A DNA stretch of 64,000 nt from Prevotella sp. (GCA_022769285.1 JALEKD010000023.1:40983-104982); one strand, 5' to 3'. Counted from the first letter of the stretch, positions 26,393 to 35,983 are shown. Notes: generated by a model from the letters alone, not told the origin. A program made the numbers and translations.

Positions 26393-27667
26393 ATGGTGGA
26401 TTATAGACAACTGCGGCAACACCGCCAGCGTTACCGGATAGAGCGGTGGCTGAGCAGGCATCCGGTATGGCTCCATGTGCTGTTGGCATGGCTGTTCCGG
26501 CATACCGCCCGGCTGCGTAAGGGTGCCCGGTGGGTAGCCCGGCGGTTGGGCTGGCTACGTATATTGGCCCCCTCGCGCTATCTAAAACGGTTGGATCGCT
26601 ATATTATCGTCAAGTTCATTGGCACGTATGTCTTCGCCATCATGCTTATCATCTCGCTGGCCATCGTGTTTGATGTCAACGAGAACCTGAACAAGTTCGC
26701 CGAATACCACGCGCCACTGCGAGCCATCGTCTTTGACTACTATGCCAACTTTGTACCCTATTTCTCCAACTTGTTCAGTCCGCTGTTTGTCTTTATAGCC
26801 GTCATCTTCTTCACTTCTAAGCTGGCGGGCAACTCTGAGATAGTGGCCATGCTGGCTGCGGGTGTATCGTTCAAGCGGCTGCTCCGCCCGTACATGTTCT
26901 CGTGCGTGCTGATAGCCATGCTCTCTTACTACCTCAGTGCCTATGTCATTCCCCATGGCACCGTGATTCGCCAGAACTTCGAGGTCAAGTACAAGAACAA
27001 GACTAATATCACCTCTGCTGAGAATGTGCAGCTCCAAGTGGGCAAGGGCATCATTGCCTACATCCAGCACTACGATAATAATATGAAGAAGGGCTACGGC
27101 TTCTCTCTTGACAAGTTTGAGAACAAGAAGCTCGTAAGCCACATGACCGCCATGGAGATTCAGTATGACACTATTTCGGATACTAAGTATCATTGGACTG
27201 TGCGCAACTGGAAGATACGTCGCCTGAAGGGTCTTCGGGAGCATATAGAGAGCGGCGTCAAGTGCGACACCATCATCCAGATGGAGCCTACAGACTTGGT
27301 GTACTCCCGCGGACAGCAGGAGACATTTACCAGTCCTGAACTCAAGGACTATATCTCCAAGCAGATAAACCGTGGTAGCAGCAACGTGGTCCAGTACCAG
27401 GTCGAGTATCACAAACGTATCGCCTCGTCGTTTGCCTCGTTCATTCTTACCATTATCGGCTTCTCTCTCTCCTCACGCAAGCGCAAGGGCGGCATGGGCC
27501 TGTATCTCGGTATCGGCCTGGCACTCAGTTTTACCTACATTATGCTACAGACAGTCTCATCGACGTTTGCTATCAATGCAGGCTTTCCACCTATGCTGGC
27601 TGCATGGGTACCCAATATACTTTTTGCCCTCGTGGCTTATTTCTGTTACAGGCAGGCGCCCAATTAG
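26393..27667 (+). CDS. LptF/LptG (YjgP/YjgQ) family permease
   Basis: This 424-aa inner-membrane protein of the lipopolysaccharide export ABC transporter begins its family domain at about residue 65 with LKRLDRYIIVKFIGTYVFAI. It has two N-terminal and four C-terminal membrane segments around a periplasmic beta-jellyroll domain. The first ~64 residues are an extra Arg/His/Trp-rich stretch with a short hydrophobic run (VWLHVLLAWLF). No other ATG exists in frame before the family domain, so either the extension is real or a non-ATG start is used. Which of LptF or LptG it is cannot be told. Confidence 0.87.
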   Translation: MVDYRQLRQHRQRYRIERWLSRHPVWLHVLLAWLFRHTARLRKGARWVARRLGWLRILAPSRYLKRLDRYIIVKFIGTYVFAIMLIISLAIVFDVNENLNKFAEYHAPLRAIVFDYYANFVPYFSNLFSPLFVFIAVIFFTSKLAGNSEIVAMLAAGVSFKRLLRPYMFSCVLIAMLSYYLSAYVIPHGTVIRQNFEVKYKNKTNITSAENVQLQVGKGIIAYIQHYDNNMKKGYGFSLDKFENKKLVSHMTAMEIQYDTISDTKYHWTVRNWKIRRLKGLREHIESGVKCDTIIQMEPTDLVYSRGQQETFTSPELKDYISKQINRGSSNVVQYQVEYHKRIASSFASFILTIIGFSLSSRKRKGGMGLYLGIGLALSFTYIMLQTVSSTFAINAGFPPMLAAWVPNILFALVAYFCYRQAPN

Positions 27668-27703
27668 AGTGATGACTGCGGCGCTGCCCAAAAGTGTAGA
27701 ATT

Positions 27704-29326
27704 ATGTATTTTGACGAATTAGATTTAAACAACAACGTGTTGGATGCACTCTATGATATGCATTTTGAAGAGTGTACACCTGTTCAGGAAAAATGTATCC
27801 CTGAAATTTTAAGTGGGAAGGACGTGCTGGGCGTGGCTCAGACTGGAACCGGTAAGACTGCTGCTTACCTGCTGCCTATCCTTTCCAAACTCGATGACGG
27901 AGGTTATCCAGAGGACTCTATTAACTGTCTTATCATGTCGCCCACACGCGAACTGGCCCAGCAGATTGACCAGGCGTTTCAGGGCTTTGGCTACTATCTC
28001 AACGGAGTGAGCAGCGTGGCCGTTTATGGTGGCAACGACGGTAACCGCTTTGACCAGGAGACTAAGGGACTGCGTATGGGTGCCGACGTGGTGATAGCCA
28101 CCCCGGGGCGCTTCATAAGCCATATTAATATAGGTAATGTAGACCTGAGCCGTACGTCGTTCTTCGTACTTGACGAGGCCGACCGCATGCTCGACATGGG
28201 CTTCTCTGAGGACATACTCTCCATCGCCAAACTGCTCCCAGCCAACTGCCAGGTGGTCATGTTCTCGGCTACCATGCCCAATAAGATAGAGGAGTTGGCC
28301 AAGTCGCTCCTTAAAGCCCCCGTGGTCATCAAGTTGGCTGTCAGCAAGCCTGCCGAGAAGATTAAGCAGAGTGCCTATGTGTGCTACGAGCCACAGAAGT
28401 TAGGCATAATCAAGGCCATGTTCAAGAAAGATGAGCTCAAGCGCGTCATCATCTTCTGTGGCAAGAAGACCAAGGTCAAGGAGGTGAGCCGCGCGCTGTC
28501 CAAGGCCAAGGTATCTGTCGGTGAAATGCACTCTGACCTGTCTCAGGCCGAGCGCGATGACATCATGTTCAAGTTTAAGAGCGGGCAGATAGATGTGCTG
28601 GTGGCTACCGACATCGTGGCCCGAGGCATAGACATTGATGACATAGCTATGGTTATCAACTACGATGTACCTCACGACTCCGAGGACTACGTTCACCGCA
28701 TCGGCCGAACCGCTCGTGCCGACCGCGATGGTGTGGCCGTTACCTTAGTGAGCGAGTTGGATATAGCCGCCTTTAAGGATATAGAGAAATTCCTCGGTAA
28801 GGAGATACCTAAGAACCCCATGCCCGAGGGTATGACCGATGGCCCTGAGTACAAGGTGGGTCGCCCCAAGGCCAAGTCTATCCGCCGTAAGGATCGCGAT
28901 ACCAATGCGCATCGCCGCAAGCCTCGCAAAGAGACGGCCGATAATCAGCCCGCTAAAATTAATGATAACGCTCAGTCTCAAGCTGACAATAAGGGCGACA
29001 AGCCCCGTAGACCCAAGCGTCAGGGCCAGCGTGGCGGCCGCAAACCAGCCGAACGGCAGGAGGGCGACACACCCAAACAGCCCACTGACGGCAAGCTGCC
29101 AGAGCGTAAGGGTGGCGATGGCAAGCCCAAGCACCGCAACAAGCCTCGCCACAACCGCCGTCCAGAGGGTGGCGTCGATGGCAAGCGCGAAGCAGCCAAG
29201 GTGAAGACTTCGCAGGCTGCCCCCAAGCGCGATGGCAAGAAGCCGGAGCCCCGGAATGACAATAATGGAATAGGGGCTATCCTCAAGAAGCCGCTCAAGT
29301 GGCTCAAGTCGATAGGCAAGAAGTAA
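27704..29326 (+). CDS. DEAD-box RNA helicase with long basic tail
   Basis: This 540-aa ATP-dependent RNA helicase has a core of about 375 residues with Q motif region, AQTGTGKTAAYLLP, PTRELAQQ, ATPGR, VLDEADRML, SAT and HRIGRTAR. The last ~165 residues are low-complexity Lys/Arg/Pro/Gly/Asn and Gln-rich sequence (RPKRQGQRGGRKPAERQ), a likely unstructured RNA-binding tail. The core most resembles RhlE/CsdA-type helicases acting in ribosome assembly or cold adaptation. A bidirectional terminator follows 13 bp after the stop. Confidence 0.93.
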   Translation: MYFDELDLNNNVLDALYDMHFEECTPVQEKCIPEILSGKDVLGVAQTGTGKTAAYLLPILSKLDDGGYPEDSINCLIMSPTRELAQQIDQAFQGFGYYLNGVSSVAVYGGNDGNRFDQETKGLRMGADVVIATPGRFISHINIGNVDLSRTSFFVLDEADRMLDMGFSEDILSIAKLLPANCQVVMFSATMPNKIEELAKSLLKAPVVIKLAVSKPAEKIKQSAYVCYEPQKLGIIKAMFKKDELKRVIIFCGKKTKVKEVSRALSKAKVSVGEMHSDLSQAERDDIMFKFKSGQIDVLVATDIVARGIDIDDIAMVINYDVPHDSEDYVHRIGRTARADRDGVAVTLVSELDIAAFKDIEKFLGKEIPKNPMPEGMTDGPEYKVGRPKAKSIRRKDRDTNAHRRKPRKETADNQPAKINDNAQSQADNKGDKPRRPKRQGQRGGRKPAERQEGDTPKQPTDGKLPERKGGDGKPKHRNKPRHNRRPEGGVDGKREAAKVKTSQAAPKRDGKKPEPRNDNNGIGAILKKPLKWLKSIGKK

Positions 29327-29339
29327 ATACAGGATACAA

Positions 29340-29378
29340 GAAAGCCGCTTCGCCCGTCAGGGTACCGAAGCGGCTTTC
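29340..29378. terminator. bidirectional intrinsic terminator
   Basis: A perfect 13-bp stem (GAAAGCCGCTTCG and complement) with a 13-nt loop lies between the convergent helicase and HU genes. Confidence 0.85.
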
Positions 29379-29394
29379 TGTTACTATGTTTCTG

Positions 29395-29685
29395 TTACTC
29401 AGCCGGATGCTTGCGGCTGTAGATGGCTATGTTGTCAGAGCACTTGAAGACCACCTTGTCGTGAGCCTCTATCTCTATCTTTTCGCCAGTGGCTGGGTTG
29501 ACACCCGTGCGGGCTGGCACATTCTTAACGTAGAACCGGCCGAAGTCGGGGATGGCCACCTCGCCGTCGCCATCACAGATATTGTCGGCTATGGTTCCCA
29601 GTACGGCATTGACGTACGCACTGGCCTGAGCCTTGGTGGCACCGGTCTTCTCGGCCACCAGCGCTGTAAGTTGAGTTCTATTCAT
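29395..29685 (-). CDS. HU-family DNA-binding protein
   Basis: This 96-aa histone-like protein starts MNRTQLTALVAEKTGATKAQA with the helical dimer domain. The beta-arm region follows (about residues 45-75, IPDFGRFYVKNVPARTGVNP, where the GxFxxxxRxxRxGxNP pattern is kept). It bends and compacts DNA as a dimer. It lies 12 bp downstream of the META lipoprotein gene with an AAGGAG ribosome site, so the two share a transcript. An IHF-like role is possible. Confidence 0.92.
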   Translation of the reverse strand: MNRTQLTALVAEKTGATKAQASAYVNAVLGTIADNICDGDGEVAIPDFGRFYVKNVPARTGVNPATGEKIEIEAHDKVVFKCSDNIAIYSRKHPAE

Positions 29686-29697
29686 TTCACAGTCTCC

Positions 29698-30120
29698 TTA
29701 CTTCTTCTTGACCAGTAATATCACTTCCTTGCCCTGCGCATTGGTCAGCAGCAGATTGCCCTTGGCATCTATCTCGTAGCCCTTTACCTTGCCCAGCGCT
29801 TCAAGCACCTTGCGCTCGTTGGTCATATCGGCGCACATCATCCGTGTACTGCCCATGTTGTCCAGGTTTATCTTGCCATTGTCAGCCTTCAACTCGCCAG
29901 TCAGGCTGTTGCATCCGGTGTTGCCATAGATACGCTTCGCTGTGGTGTCAAAGCCCATAAACGGTACTTCGTCGCCGGCTTTCTTGTCAATGGCATTTCC
30001 GTCAATTTTTTCGATAGTCCACTCACCGGCAAGCGATGTCAAAGGGGCTATAGTCTTGCTTGAGCTGCAGCCTGTTAACATGGCGGCTGCAACCAGTGTA
30101 GCAAATGTGATAGTTTTCAT
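29698..30120 (-). CDS. META/HslJ-domain lipoprotein
   Basis: This 140-aa protein has a lipobox at residues 15-18 (LTGC) after a short signal peptide and one META domain (LAGEWTIEKIDG, GNTGCNSLTGEL, STRMMCADM). HslJ-like proteins sit in the envelope and are linked to stress or antibiotic tolerance, with no known reaction. It is first in a two-gene unit with HU. Confidence 0.87.
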   Translation of the reverse strand: MKTITFATLVAAAMLTGCSSSKTIAPLTSLAGEWTIEKIDGNAIDKKAGDEVPFMGFDTTAKRIYGNTGCNSLTGELKADNGKINLDNMGSTRMMCADMTNERKVLEALGKVKGYEIDAKGNLLLTNAQGKEVILLVKKK

Positions 30121-30149
30121 TATGTTAATATATTATAGTTTTATGACTG

Positions 30150-30181
30150 CAAAGTTACGCAAAATCAGAGGTATTCTGAAA
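30150..30181 (-). promoter_or_regulatory. promoter of the META lipoprotein-HU unit
   Basis: On the minus strand TTTC, 20 nt, then TAACTTTG: a one-mismatch -33 box at ideal spacing, 29 bp before the ATG. Confidence 0.65.
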
Positions 30182-30387
30182 TAAACCGCTGCCTTTTTTG
30201 TCATTGTGACGCAAAAGAGGATTGCCATCAGCCAGAGAGCCCTGCGCATGAGGGCAGGTTGGGGAGTCCGCTCCTGCCGTTAAGAGTAAGAAAATAAAAG
30301 AGTAAAAAGGTAAGCAGCGCAGCTTGTGGTCTCTCTTCTTCGGGTTAAAGGGAAACGTGGGAAATAAAAAGACCGGCCTTTGCATCG

Positions 30388-30638
30388 AAAAGTAAAAAAT
30401 TGAAAAGGTAAAAGAGTAAAAAGTGCAGTCCAAAAACAGCCCTTGTTAGGTCAACAGCCATCGCAGGAAACGAAAATGATGACCTTTAGACTTCTAAAGA
30501 TGGTTCCCAGTGTGCTAAAGATGGCTCCCACGTTTGAAAAGGCCGGTCTCCACAAATTGGGTGATAATTCCAATTATCGTGGAGTAGCTCGCCGCCCCCG
30601 CGCTTTTTACCCTTTTACCTTTCCACTTTTTTACTTTT
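30388..30638. mobile_element. 251-bp MITE-like element with 39-bp inverted ends
   Basis: The left end (30388-30426) and the right end (30600-30638) are inverted repeats of 39 bp with about four mismatches, both made of AAAAGTAAAAAA-, AAAGGTAAAAG- and GTAAAAAG-like blocks. The interior has no gene and contains array B. A partial third copy (AGAGTAAAAAGGTAAGC) occurs outside the left end near 30299-30315. The size and lack of coding suggest a non-autonomous element or a long imperfect hairpin. Target-site duplication was not evident. It fills much of the 666-bp gap between two minus-strand genes. Confidence 0.5.
30465..30548 (-). repeat. degenerate 21-bp tandem array B
   Basis: Read on the minus strand, units of exactly 21 bp lie at 30528-30548 (GACCGGCCTTTTC...), 30507-30527 and 30486-30506, with a weaker fourth at 30465-30485. 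The middle units carry GAGCCATCTTTAGC and GAACCATCTTTAGA. They align unit by unit with arrays A and C. Confidence 0.8.
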
Positions 30639-30786
30639 AAATGGGGCGACCGCTCCCACACCCTACATGATAGTAGCCAGCTACGAAAAAGCCCCATGCC
30701 CGAGATGGGCATGAGGCTTGGTGTTTGTGGGAGCGGCGATGGCTGATGGCGACTGTAACCGGGCCATGCCATGCGGCACCTCTGTA

Positions 30787-31323
30787 TTATTTCTTGTTGT
30801 AGTGCTGACGGCCCTGCATCTTCTGGCTGTCGGCGTTGAACTGCTTCAGCTGTTCCTCGCTCAGGATAGACTTCAGCTCGTTAACATAGGCCTCGCGCTT
30901 AGCCTTCATCTCCTGGAAGCGCTTCTGTCTTTCTGCTTTCTGCTCCTCTGTAAGTTTGGGGCGCTTCTTAGCTTGAGATTGGTTGTCACCTGCCTTCTGA
31001 GCCTTGCAACAGCTTTTCTCCTTAGTGGCCTTGCCCTTTTCGCAGTTGGCACAGCCGGGTTTCTGCTGTTTGCAGCACCCCATCTGCTGAGCACCTGGCC
31101 TGTGGCCGCGCATAGGGCCAAACTGGTTGGCATACTTGGTGTTAAGTTCCAGCAGCTTAGCTTTCTGGTTGTCATCCAGATTGTATTTCTTGGCCATCAT
31201 CTCGGTGCGGTGCTTGGCCATATCTGCCTTAGAGGGCATCTGTTTGTTAACCTTAGTGTCCTGTGCCATGGCTGCATTGGCTACCAGCAGCATGGCTGCG
31301 AGTGTCATCAATAACTTTCTCAT
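30787..31323 (-). CDS. DUF4890-type exported protein with Cys-rich insert
   Basis: This 178-aa protein has a signal peptide (residues 1-21, ending AMAQ) and is otherwise mostly charged helix, rich in Lys, Gln, Glu and Met. It resembles the Spy/CpxP-like DUF4890 family of Bacteroidetes periplasmic proteins. Two helix-forming parts (KYNLDDNQKAKLLEL and LKSILSEEQLKQF) flank an insert at about residues 82-108. That insert holds CC, C, C and CC (MGCCKQQKPGCANCEKG then SCCK). The insert could bind metal or redox partners. A chaperone or metal-sensing role is inferred, not shown. Confidence 0.72.
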   Translation of the reverse strand: MRKLLMTLAAMLLVANAAMAQDTKVNKQMPSKADMAKHRTEMMAKKYNLDDNQKAKLLELNTKYANQFGPMRGHRPGAQQMGCCKQQKPGCANCEKGKATKEKSCCKAQKAGDNQSQAKKRPKLTEEQKAERQKRFQEMKAKREAYVNELKSILSEEQLKQFNADSQKMQGRQHYNKK

Positions 31324-31483
31324 ACTTTTCTTGTCTTTTAAAGGGTATAAAAATTTTGCTTCTGTTTACTTATAGGACGCAGGCAGCCGGCTTAGGTTTA
31401 ACGCGGAACGTATTTTTTTTATTGTCCGATGGCCTTTGGCCTCCCCGCATACCTTGTCGCCCCACTCCGGGTACCGCCCACAC

Positions 31484-32662
31484 CTACAGATGGAAGCGGT
31501 ACTTCTTAGTAGCCCGTTGCGGCTCTAACGAACCATATGCACCCTTAAAGGTACTCACGCTGGCCGAACCGCGGTATTGGGCCCAGCGGGCGTGGATACG
31601 CTCTACATAGTCTACGGTCTCGCCGCCACGCATGTAGCCATACTTCACGATGGGGTCAGTGTAGTAACGCGGGTCGCGCAAGCCCAGAACGTAGCCCGAT
31701 ACATCGCGCCAGCTGTGCTGGTTGCGCCCATACTTGTGCGTCAGGGCCATGGCGTCGCGTATGTGATGGTAGCCACCGTTGTAGCTGGCCAGTACAAAAC
31801 TGATACGCTCCATCTTGTCGGGCACGTCACGGAACCGGCTGCTCAGTTGATCTATGTATTTGGCCGCCGCGGCTATGTTGGCTTCCGGCTCGTACAGCTG
31901 CGCACGCGAAACGCCTATGTGGTCGGCCGTCTCGGGCATTATCTGCATCAGGCCGCAGGCTCCTGCCCATGAGCGAGCCCTCGGGTCAAACGTAGACTCC
32001 TGATAACATTGTGCCGCCATGAGCCGCCAGTCCACGCGAGCCACCGGGGCATATTTCTGGAACAGGTGGTCGTATTTAGAGATGATGCCGGCCCGACTGT
32101 CGAGCATGGGCGAATATACATGGCGAGTGATACTGCGGGTAGAGAGTACAAACTCTTGCTCCTTGGCTATCTGGGTGATGAGCGCAGGCCTGAACCACTT
32201 GTTCAGCGTGTCGGCCAGGGCCGTGTTGCTCTCCTCTACAGCCCAGCTGGTCTGTTCCTTCGGATACCGCACTCCACAGAATTTTACGCCGCGGGTAAAG
32301 TGGGGTAGCGGCAGGGCTGCAATGTCGCCCTCGCCATTACGCAGGCGCTTGACGAGTTCTGCTGTGTCGCGACAGACCTCAACGCGGAGAGATACGCCGA
32401 TTGATTGGGCAAATTTCTCACAGAGGAGGTACTGCGTACCCAGGCCCCGGCCGTGGTACTCGTAGTAAGTCTGTGGCCCGGAGAGTGTAAGCATGATGAT
32501 TTCGCCATTATTAAGGATGTCGTTGAATGTATAGTCGGTCGACACAGAGTCGGCGCTGGCCTGGAGCGTGCTGCCCCATGGCGTGAGCTCTTGTTTCTTC
32601 TCGCCCTGACAACTAACCAGAACGCATGCAAGAAAACAGTATAAATATTTGTATGCTCCCAT
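31484..32662 (-). CDS. mltF: MltF-like membrane-bound lytic transglycosylase (lipoprotein)
   Basis: This 392-aa protein cleaves peptidoglycan glycan strands. From ATG 32662 it has a short signal with lipobox VLVSC at residue 18. An ABC-type solute-binding domain follows (about 40-220, GDIAALPLPHFT), then an SLT/GH23 domain with the catalytic Glu in QESTFDPRARSWAGACGLMQIMP. The order matches MltF. An ATG 42 bp upstream is in frame but lies beyond the -7 box and would spoil the signal peptide. It is divergent from hisG. Confidence 0.9.
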   Translation of the reverse strand: MGAYKYLYCFLACVLVSCQGEKKQELTPWGSTLQASADSVSTDYTFNDILNNGEIIMLTLSGPQTYYEYHGRGLGTQYLLCEKFAQSIGVSLRVEVCRDTAELVKRLRNGEGDIAALPLPHFTRGVKFCGVRYPKEQTSWAVEESNTALADTLNKWFRPALITQIAKEQEFVLSTRSITRHVYSPMLDSRAGIISKYDHLFQKYAPVARVDWRLMAAQCYQESTFDPRARSWAGACGLMQIMPETADHIGVSRAQLYEPEANIAAAAKYIDQLSSRFRDVPDKMERISFVLASYNGGYHHIRDAMALTHKYGRNQHSWRDVSGYVLGLRDPRYYTDPIVKYGYMRGGETVDYVERIHARWAQYRGSASVSTFKGAYGSLEPQRATKKYRFHL

Positions 32663-32670
32663 AAGTGATA

Positions 32671-32678
32671 CAAAGTTA
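32671..32678 (-). promoter_or_regulatory. -7 promoter box for mltF
   Basis: TAACTTTG on the minus strand ends only 8 bp before ATG 32662, so the mRNA would begin within a few bases of the start codon. Confidence 0.5.
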
Positions 32679-32686
32679 CTACATAA

Positions 32687-32718
32687 TTTGCACACATGGA
32701 ACATTTTTCATACTTTTG
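32687..32718 (+). promoter_or_regulatory. promoter of the his operon
   Basis: TTTG, exactly 20 nt, then TACTTTTG, 41 bp before the hisG ATG. The short leader has no His-rich leader ORF and no hairpin, so attenuation is not indicated here. Confidence 0.82.
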
Positions 32719-32759
32719 CATTACAATTTTTATGATAGTCAATATATACCATTATACTT

Positions 32760-33611
32760 ATGTTACGAATTGCAGTTCAGTCCAAAGGTCGTCTATACGA
32801 TGATACTATGTTCCTATTGGCCGAGGCCGACATCAAGATAAGTGCCACCAAGCGTACCCTGTTGGTTCAGGCGTCCAATTTTCCCGTCGAAGTGTTGTAC
32901 CTGCGCGACGATGACATTCCGCAGAGCGTGGCCAGCGGTGTAGCCGACCTTGGAGTAGTGGGCGAGAACGAGTTTGTAGAGCGTGGCGAGAGCGCCGACA
33001 TCATCTCCCGCTTAGGTTTCAGTAAGTGCCGGCTGTCGTTAGCCATCCCCAAGGACATTGACTATCCAGGGCTCACCTGGTTTAACGGCAAGAAGATAGC
33101 CACCTCATATCCCATCATATTAGAGAAGTTCCTGGCCGACAACCATATACAGGCCGAGATACACGTTATTACCGGCAGTGTCGAGATTTCGCCGGGAATA
33201 GGTCTGGCCGATGCCATCTTTGACATCGTGAGCAGTGGGTCTACCCTCGTGAGCAACAACCTGCGTGAAGTGGAGGTTGTCATGAAGAGCGAGGCACTGC
33301 TGATAGGTAACAAGGGCATGGACGCCGATAAGCGCAAGGTACTGCAGGAGATGCTTTTCCGCTTCGCGGCCGTTAAGAACGCCGAGGACAAGAAGTATGT
33401 CCGTATGAATGTACCCAAGGAGCGGCTGGACGACATCATCAGTGTGCTGCCGGGCCTGAAGAGTCCCACCATCATTCCCTTGGCCGACCAGGCTTGGTGT
33501 TCGGTACACACCGTGCTGGACCAGAAGCGTTTCTGGGAGATTATCGGCAAACTGAAGGAACTGGGCGCACAGGGCATCCTGGTCACCCCGATAGAGAAGA
33601 TGATTTTGTGA
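32760..33611 (+). CDS. hisG: ATP phosphoribosyltransferase, long form
   Basis: This 283-aa enzyme starts histidine synthesis by joining ATP and PRPP. The N-terminal LRIAVQSKGRLYDD, the GVADLGVVGENEFVE segment and the PRPP-binding-site region DIVSSGSTLVSNNL are typical. The C-terminal ~75 residues form the regulatory ACT-like domain of the long form, so it should be feedback-inhibited by histidine and need no HisZ. It is first in hisG-hisD-hisC. Confidence 0.96.
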   Translation: MLRIAVQSKGRLYDDTMFLLAEADIKISATKRTLLVQASNFPVEVLYLRDDDIPQSVASGVADLGVVGENEFVERGESADIISRLGFSKCRLSLAIPKDIDYPGLTWFNGKKIATSYPIILEKFLADNHIQAEIHVITGSVEISPGIGLADAIFDIVSSGSTLVSNNLREVEVVMKSEALLIGNKGMDADKRKVLQEMLFRFAAVKNAEDKKYVRMNVPKERLDDIISVLPGLKSPTIIPLADQAWCSVHTVLDQKRFWEIIGKLKELGAQGILVTPIEKMIL

Positions 33612-33635
33612 TTGATAGAATTAACATATATATAA

Positions 33636-34943
33636 ATGAGTGATGCGATGAGTTTTGGCGAGCTATACAGCTATCCCGCCCAGGCCGATTGGGCTAAGAT
33701 AGTGGTACGCCCGCATCTTGACACGATGCAGCTGGCCCATACAGTCAGCACTGTTTTAGACGATGTAAAGACTCATGGCGACGAGGCAGTACGCCGCTAC
33801 GAGCTGCAGTTTGACCACGCACAGATAGACAGCCTCCGCGTATCGGACCAGGAGATGGCCGAGGCCGAGGCTATGGTCGACGAGAGTCTGAAGAAGGCTC
33901 TCCGCCTGGCTTACCATAATATATATACCTTTCATGCAGCACAGCGATTTTCCTCACAGCAGGTAGAAACCTGCCCTGGGGTAACCTGTTGGCAGAAGAG
34001 CATACCCATTGACAAGGTGGGACTGTACATCCCAGGTGGCACAGCCCCCTTGTTCTCTACCGTGCTCATGCTGGCCACGCCAGCCGTCATAGCGGGGTGC
34101 AGGGAGATAGTACTCTGTACGCCCCCCAATCGCGAGGGAAAGGTAAACCCCGTGATACTGATGGCCGCCAAGATAGTGGGTGTTACGCAGATATACAAGA
34201 TAGGCGGCGTGCAGGCCATAGGCGCTATGGCGTACGGTACGGAGAGTGTGCCCAAGGTCTATAAGATTTTCGGGCCAGGCAACCAGTATGTCATGGCGGC
34301 CAAACAGCAGGTGTCGCTTACCGATGTGGCCATCGACATGCCTGCCGGACCTTCAGAGGTATGCGTCATAGCCGACGCGCACAGCAACCCTGTCTTTGTG
34401 GCGGCCGACCTGTTGTCGCAGGCCGAGCATGGCGTAGACTCGCAGGTTATCCTCATCACCACGTCGGCCGACATGCTTTGCGAGGTCAACGCCGAACTAA
34501 CTAAGCAGGTGGCTGTACTTCCCCGTAAGGAGATAGCCTTGGCGGCGCTGGCCAACAGCAAGTTTGTATTGGTACACGATACAGCCGAGGCCATAGCCCT
34601 AAGCAATGCCTATGCTCCCGAGCACCTGATTTTGGCTACCGAGGACTACGAGCAGTTAGCTGCCCGCGTGGTCAATGCCGGCAGTGTGTTCTTGGGCCCA
34701 TTGGCCTGCGAGAGTGCTGGCGACTATGCGAGTGGCACTAACCATACGCTGCCCACCCACGGCTATGCCATGGCCTACAATGGCGTCAACCTGGACAGCT
34801 ATTGTCGCAAGGTAACCTTCCAACACCTTACCGCCGAGGGAATAGACTCTATCGGCAAAGCCGTGGTTACCATGGCGACCAACGAACAATTAGAGGCACA
34901 CGCCAATGCTATGCGGGTGCGTCTGCAAAACGTGAAGAAATGA
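33636..34943 (+). CDS. hisD: histidinol dehydrogenase
   Basis: This 435-aa zinc enzyme oxidises histidinol to histidine with two NAD+ in the last pathway steps. The motifs [46 protein letters not shown] and the Zn-site region NHTLPT with YAPEHL are present. It lies 24 bp after hisG, and its TGA overlaps the hisC ATG. Confidence 0.96.
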   Translation: MSDAMSFGELYSYPAQADWAKIVVRPHLDTMQLAHTVSTVLDDVKTHGDEAVRRYELQFDHAQIDSLRVSDQEMAEAEAMVDESLKKALRLAYHNIYTFHAAQRFSSQQVETCPGVTCWQKSIPIDKVGLYIPGGTAPLFSTVLMLATPAVIAGCREIVLCTPPNREGKVNPVILMAAKIVGVTQIYKIGGVQAIGAMAYGTESVPKVYKIFGPGNQYVMAAKQQVSLTDVAIDMPAGPSEVCVIADAHSNPVFVAADLLSQAEHGVDSQVILITTSADMLCEVNAELTKQVAVLPRKEIALAALANSKFVLVHDTAEAIALSNAYAPEHLILATEDYEQLAARVVNAGSVFLGPLACESAGDYASGTNHTLPTHGYAMAYNGVNLDSYCRKVTFQHLTAEGIDSIGKAVVTMATNEQLEAHANAMRVRLQNVKK

Positions 34944-35983
34944 AACCACTGGAGCAATTAGTACGTAAGAATATATGGAACCTGGCGCCATACAGCAGTG
35001 CGCGCAATGAGTATTCCGGTCATGCCGCCCACGTCTTCCTCGATGCCAACGAGAATCCATACAACAAGCCGCTTAACCGTTACCCAGACCCTCTTCAGGA
35101 GGATGTCAAGGCGCGCCTGGCTACCGTCAAGGGCGTTGGTGCTGATCACATCTTCCTGGGTAATGGTTCCGACGAAGCCATCGACCTCTGCTACCGCATT
35201 TTCTGTAACCCGCAGGTAGACAATGTGGTGGCCATCGAACCTACTTACGGTATGTACCAGGTCTGTGCTGACATCAACGATGTAGAATACCGTCGGGTGC
35301 TGTTAGACAGCCACTTCCAGATTACGGCCGACAAACTCCTTGTGGCCTGTGACGACCATACTAAACTTATCTGGATTTGCAGCCCCAATAACCCTACCGG
35401 CAACGACATCAACCGTCAGGAGATAGAACGCGTATTGCAGCGTTTCGAGGGCATCGTGGTGGTCGACGAGGCTTACAGTGACTTCTCGGCGGCCAAGCCG
35501 TTCCGCACGGAGATAGCCAAGTATCCCAACCTGATAGTGCTGAACACCATGAGCAAGGCATGGGGCTGCGCGGCCATCCGGCTGGGCATGGCCTTTGCCA
35601 GCAAGGACATCATCGGGCTGTTTAATAAGGTCAAGTATCCGTATAATATTAACTACCTGACTCAGCAGAAGGCACTTGACATGCTGGCCGACCCCTACGC
35701 CGTAGACCAGTGGGTTCGCATCCTGCTGGCCGAGCGTACGCAGTTGGCAAATGCTTTCAGCGAGTTGCCCTGCTGTATCGGTGTTTATCCTACTGATGCC
35801 AACTTCTTCTTAGCTAAGGTCACCGATGCCCAAGCCATCTACGACTACCTGGTGCGCGAGGGCATCATCGTGCGCAACCGTACCAAGGTGAGCCTGTGTG
35901 GCAACTGCCTGCGCATCACTGTGGGCACCAAGAATGAAAACAATGAACTGCTGGGTGCCCTGCGTAAGTACTCAGGAGTGTAG
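34940..35983 (+). CDS. hisC: histidinol-phosphate aminotransferase
   Basis: This 347-aa PLP enzyme converts imidazole acetol phosphate and glutamate to histidinol phosphate. Seen are NENPYN near the N-terminus, the [11 protein letters not shown] loop, [18 protein letters not shown] and the PLP lysine in [17 protein letters not shown] 34940 (ATGA overlap with hisD) gives normal length. hisB, which follows hisC in many Bacteroidetes, is absent: a convergent gene ends 2 bp beyond the hisC stop. Confidence 0.95.
   Translation: MKPLEQLVRKNIWNLAPYSSARNEYSGHAAHVFLDANENPYNKPLNRYPDPLQEDVKARLATVKGVGADHIFLGNGSDEAIDLCYRIFCNPQVDNVVAIEPTYGMYQVCADINDVEYRRVLLDSHFQITADKLLVACDDHTKLIWICSPNNPTGNDINRQEIERVLQRFEGIVVVDEAYSDFSAAKPFRTEIAKYPNLIVLNTMSKAWGCAAIRLGMAFASKDIIGLFNKVKYPYNINYLTQQKALDMLADPYAVDQWVRILLAERTQLANAFSELPCCIGVYPTDANFFLAKVTDAQAIYDYLVREGIIVRNRTKVSLCGNCLRITVGTKNENNELLGALRKYSGV

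Noticed and set aside
32663..32704. Longer mltF reading frame starting at 32704
   Set aside because: It would begin upstream of the -7 box and disrupt the lipoprotein signal peptide; ATG 32662 places the lipobox Cys at residue 18.
32719..32759. Possible His leader peptide and attenuator before hisG
   Set aside because: Only about 35 nt separate the expected transcription start from the hisG ATG; there is no ORF and no hairpin.
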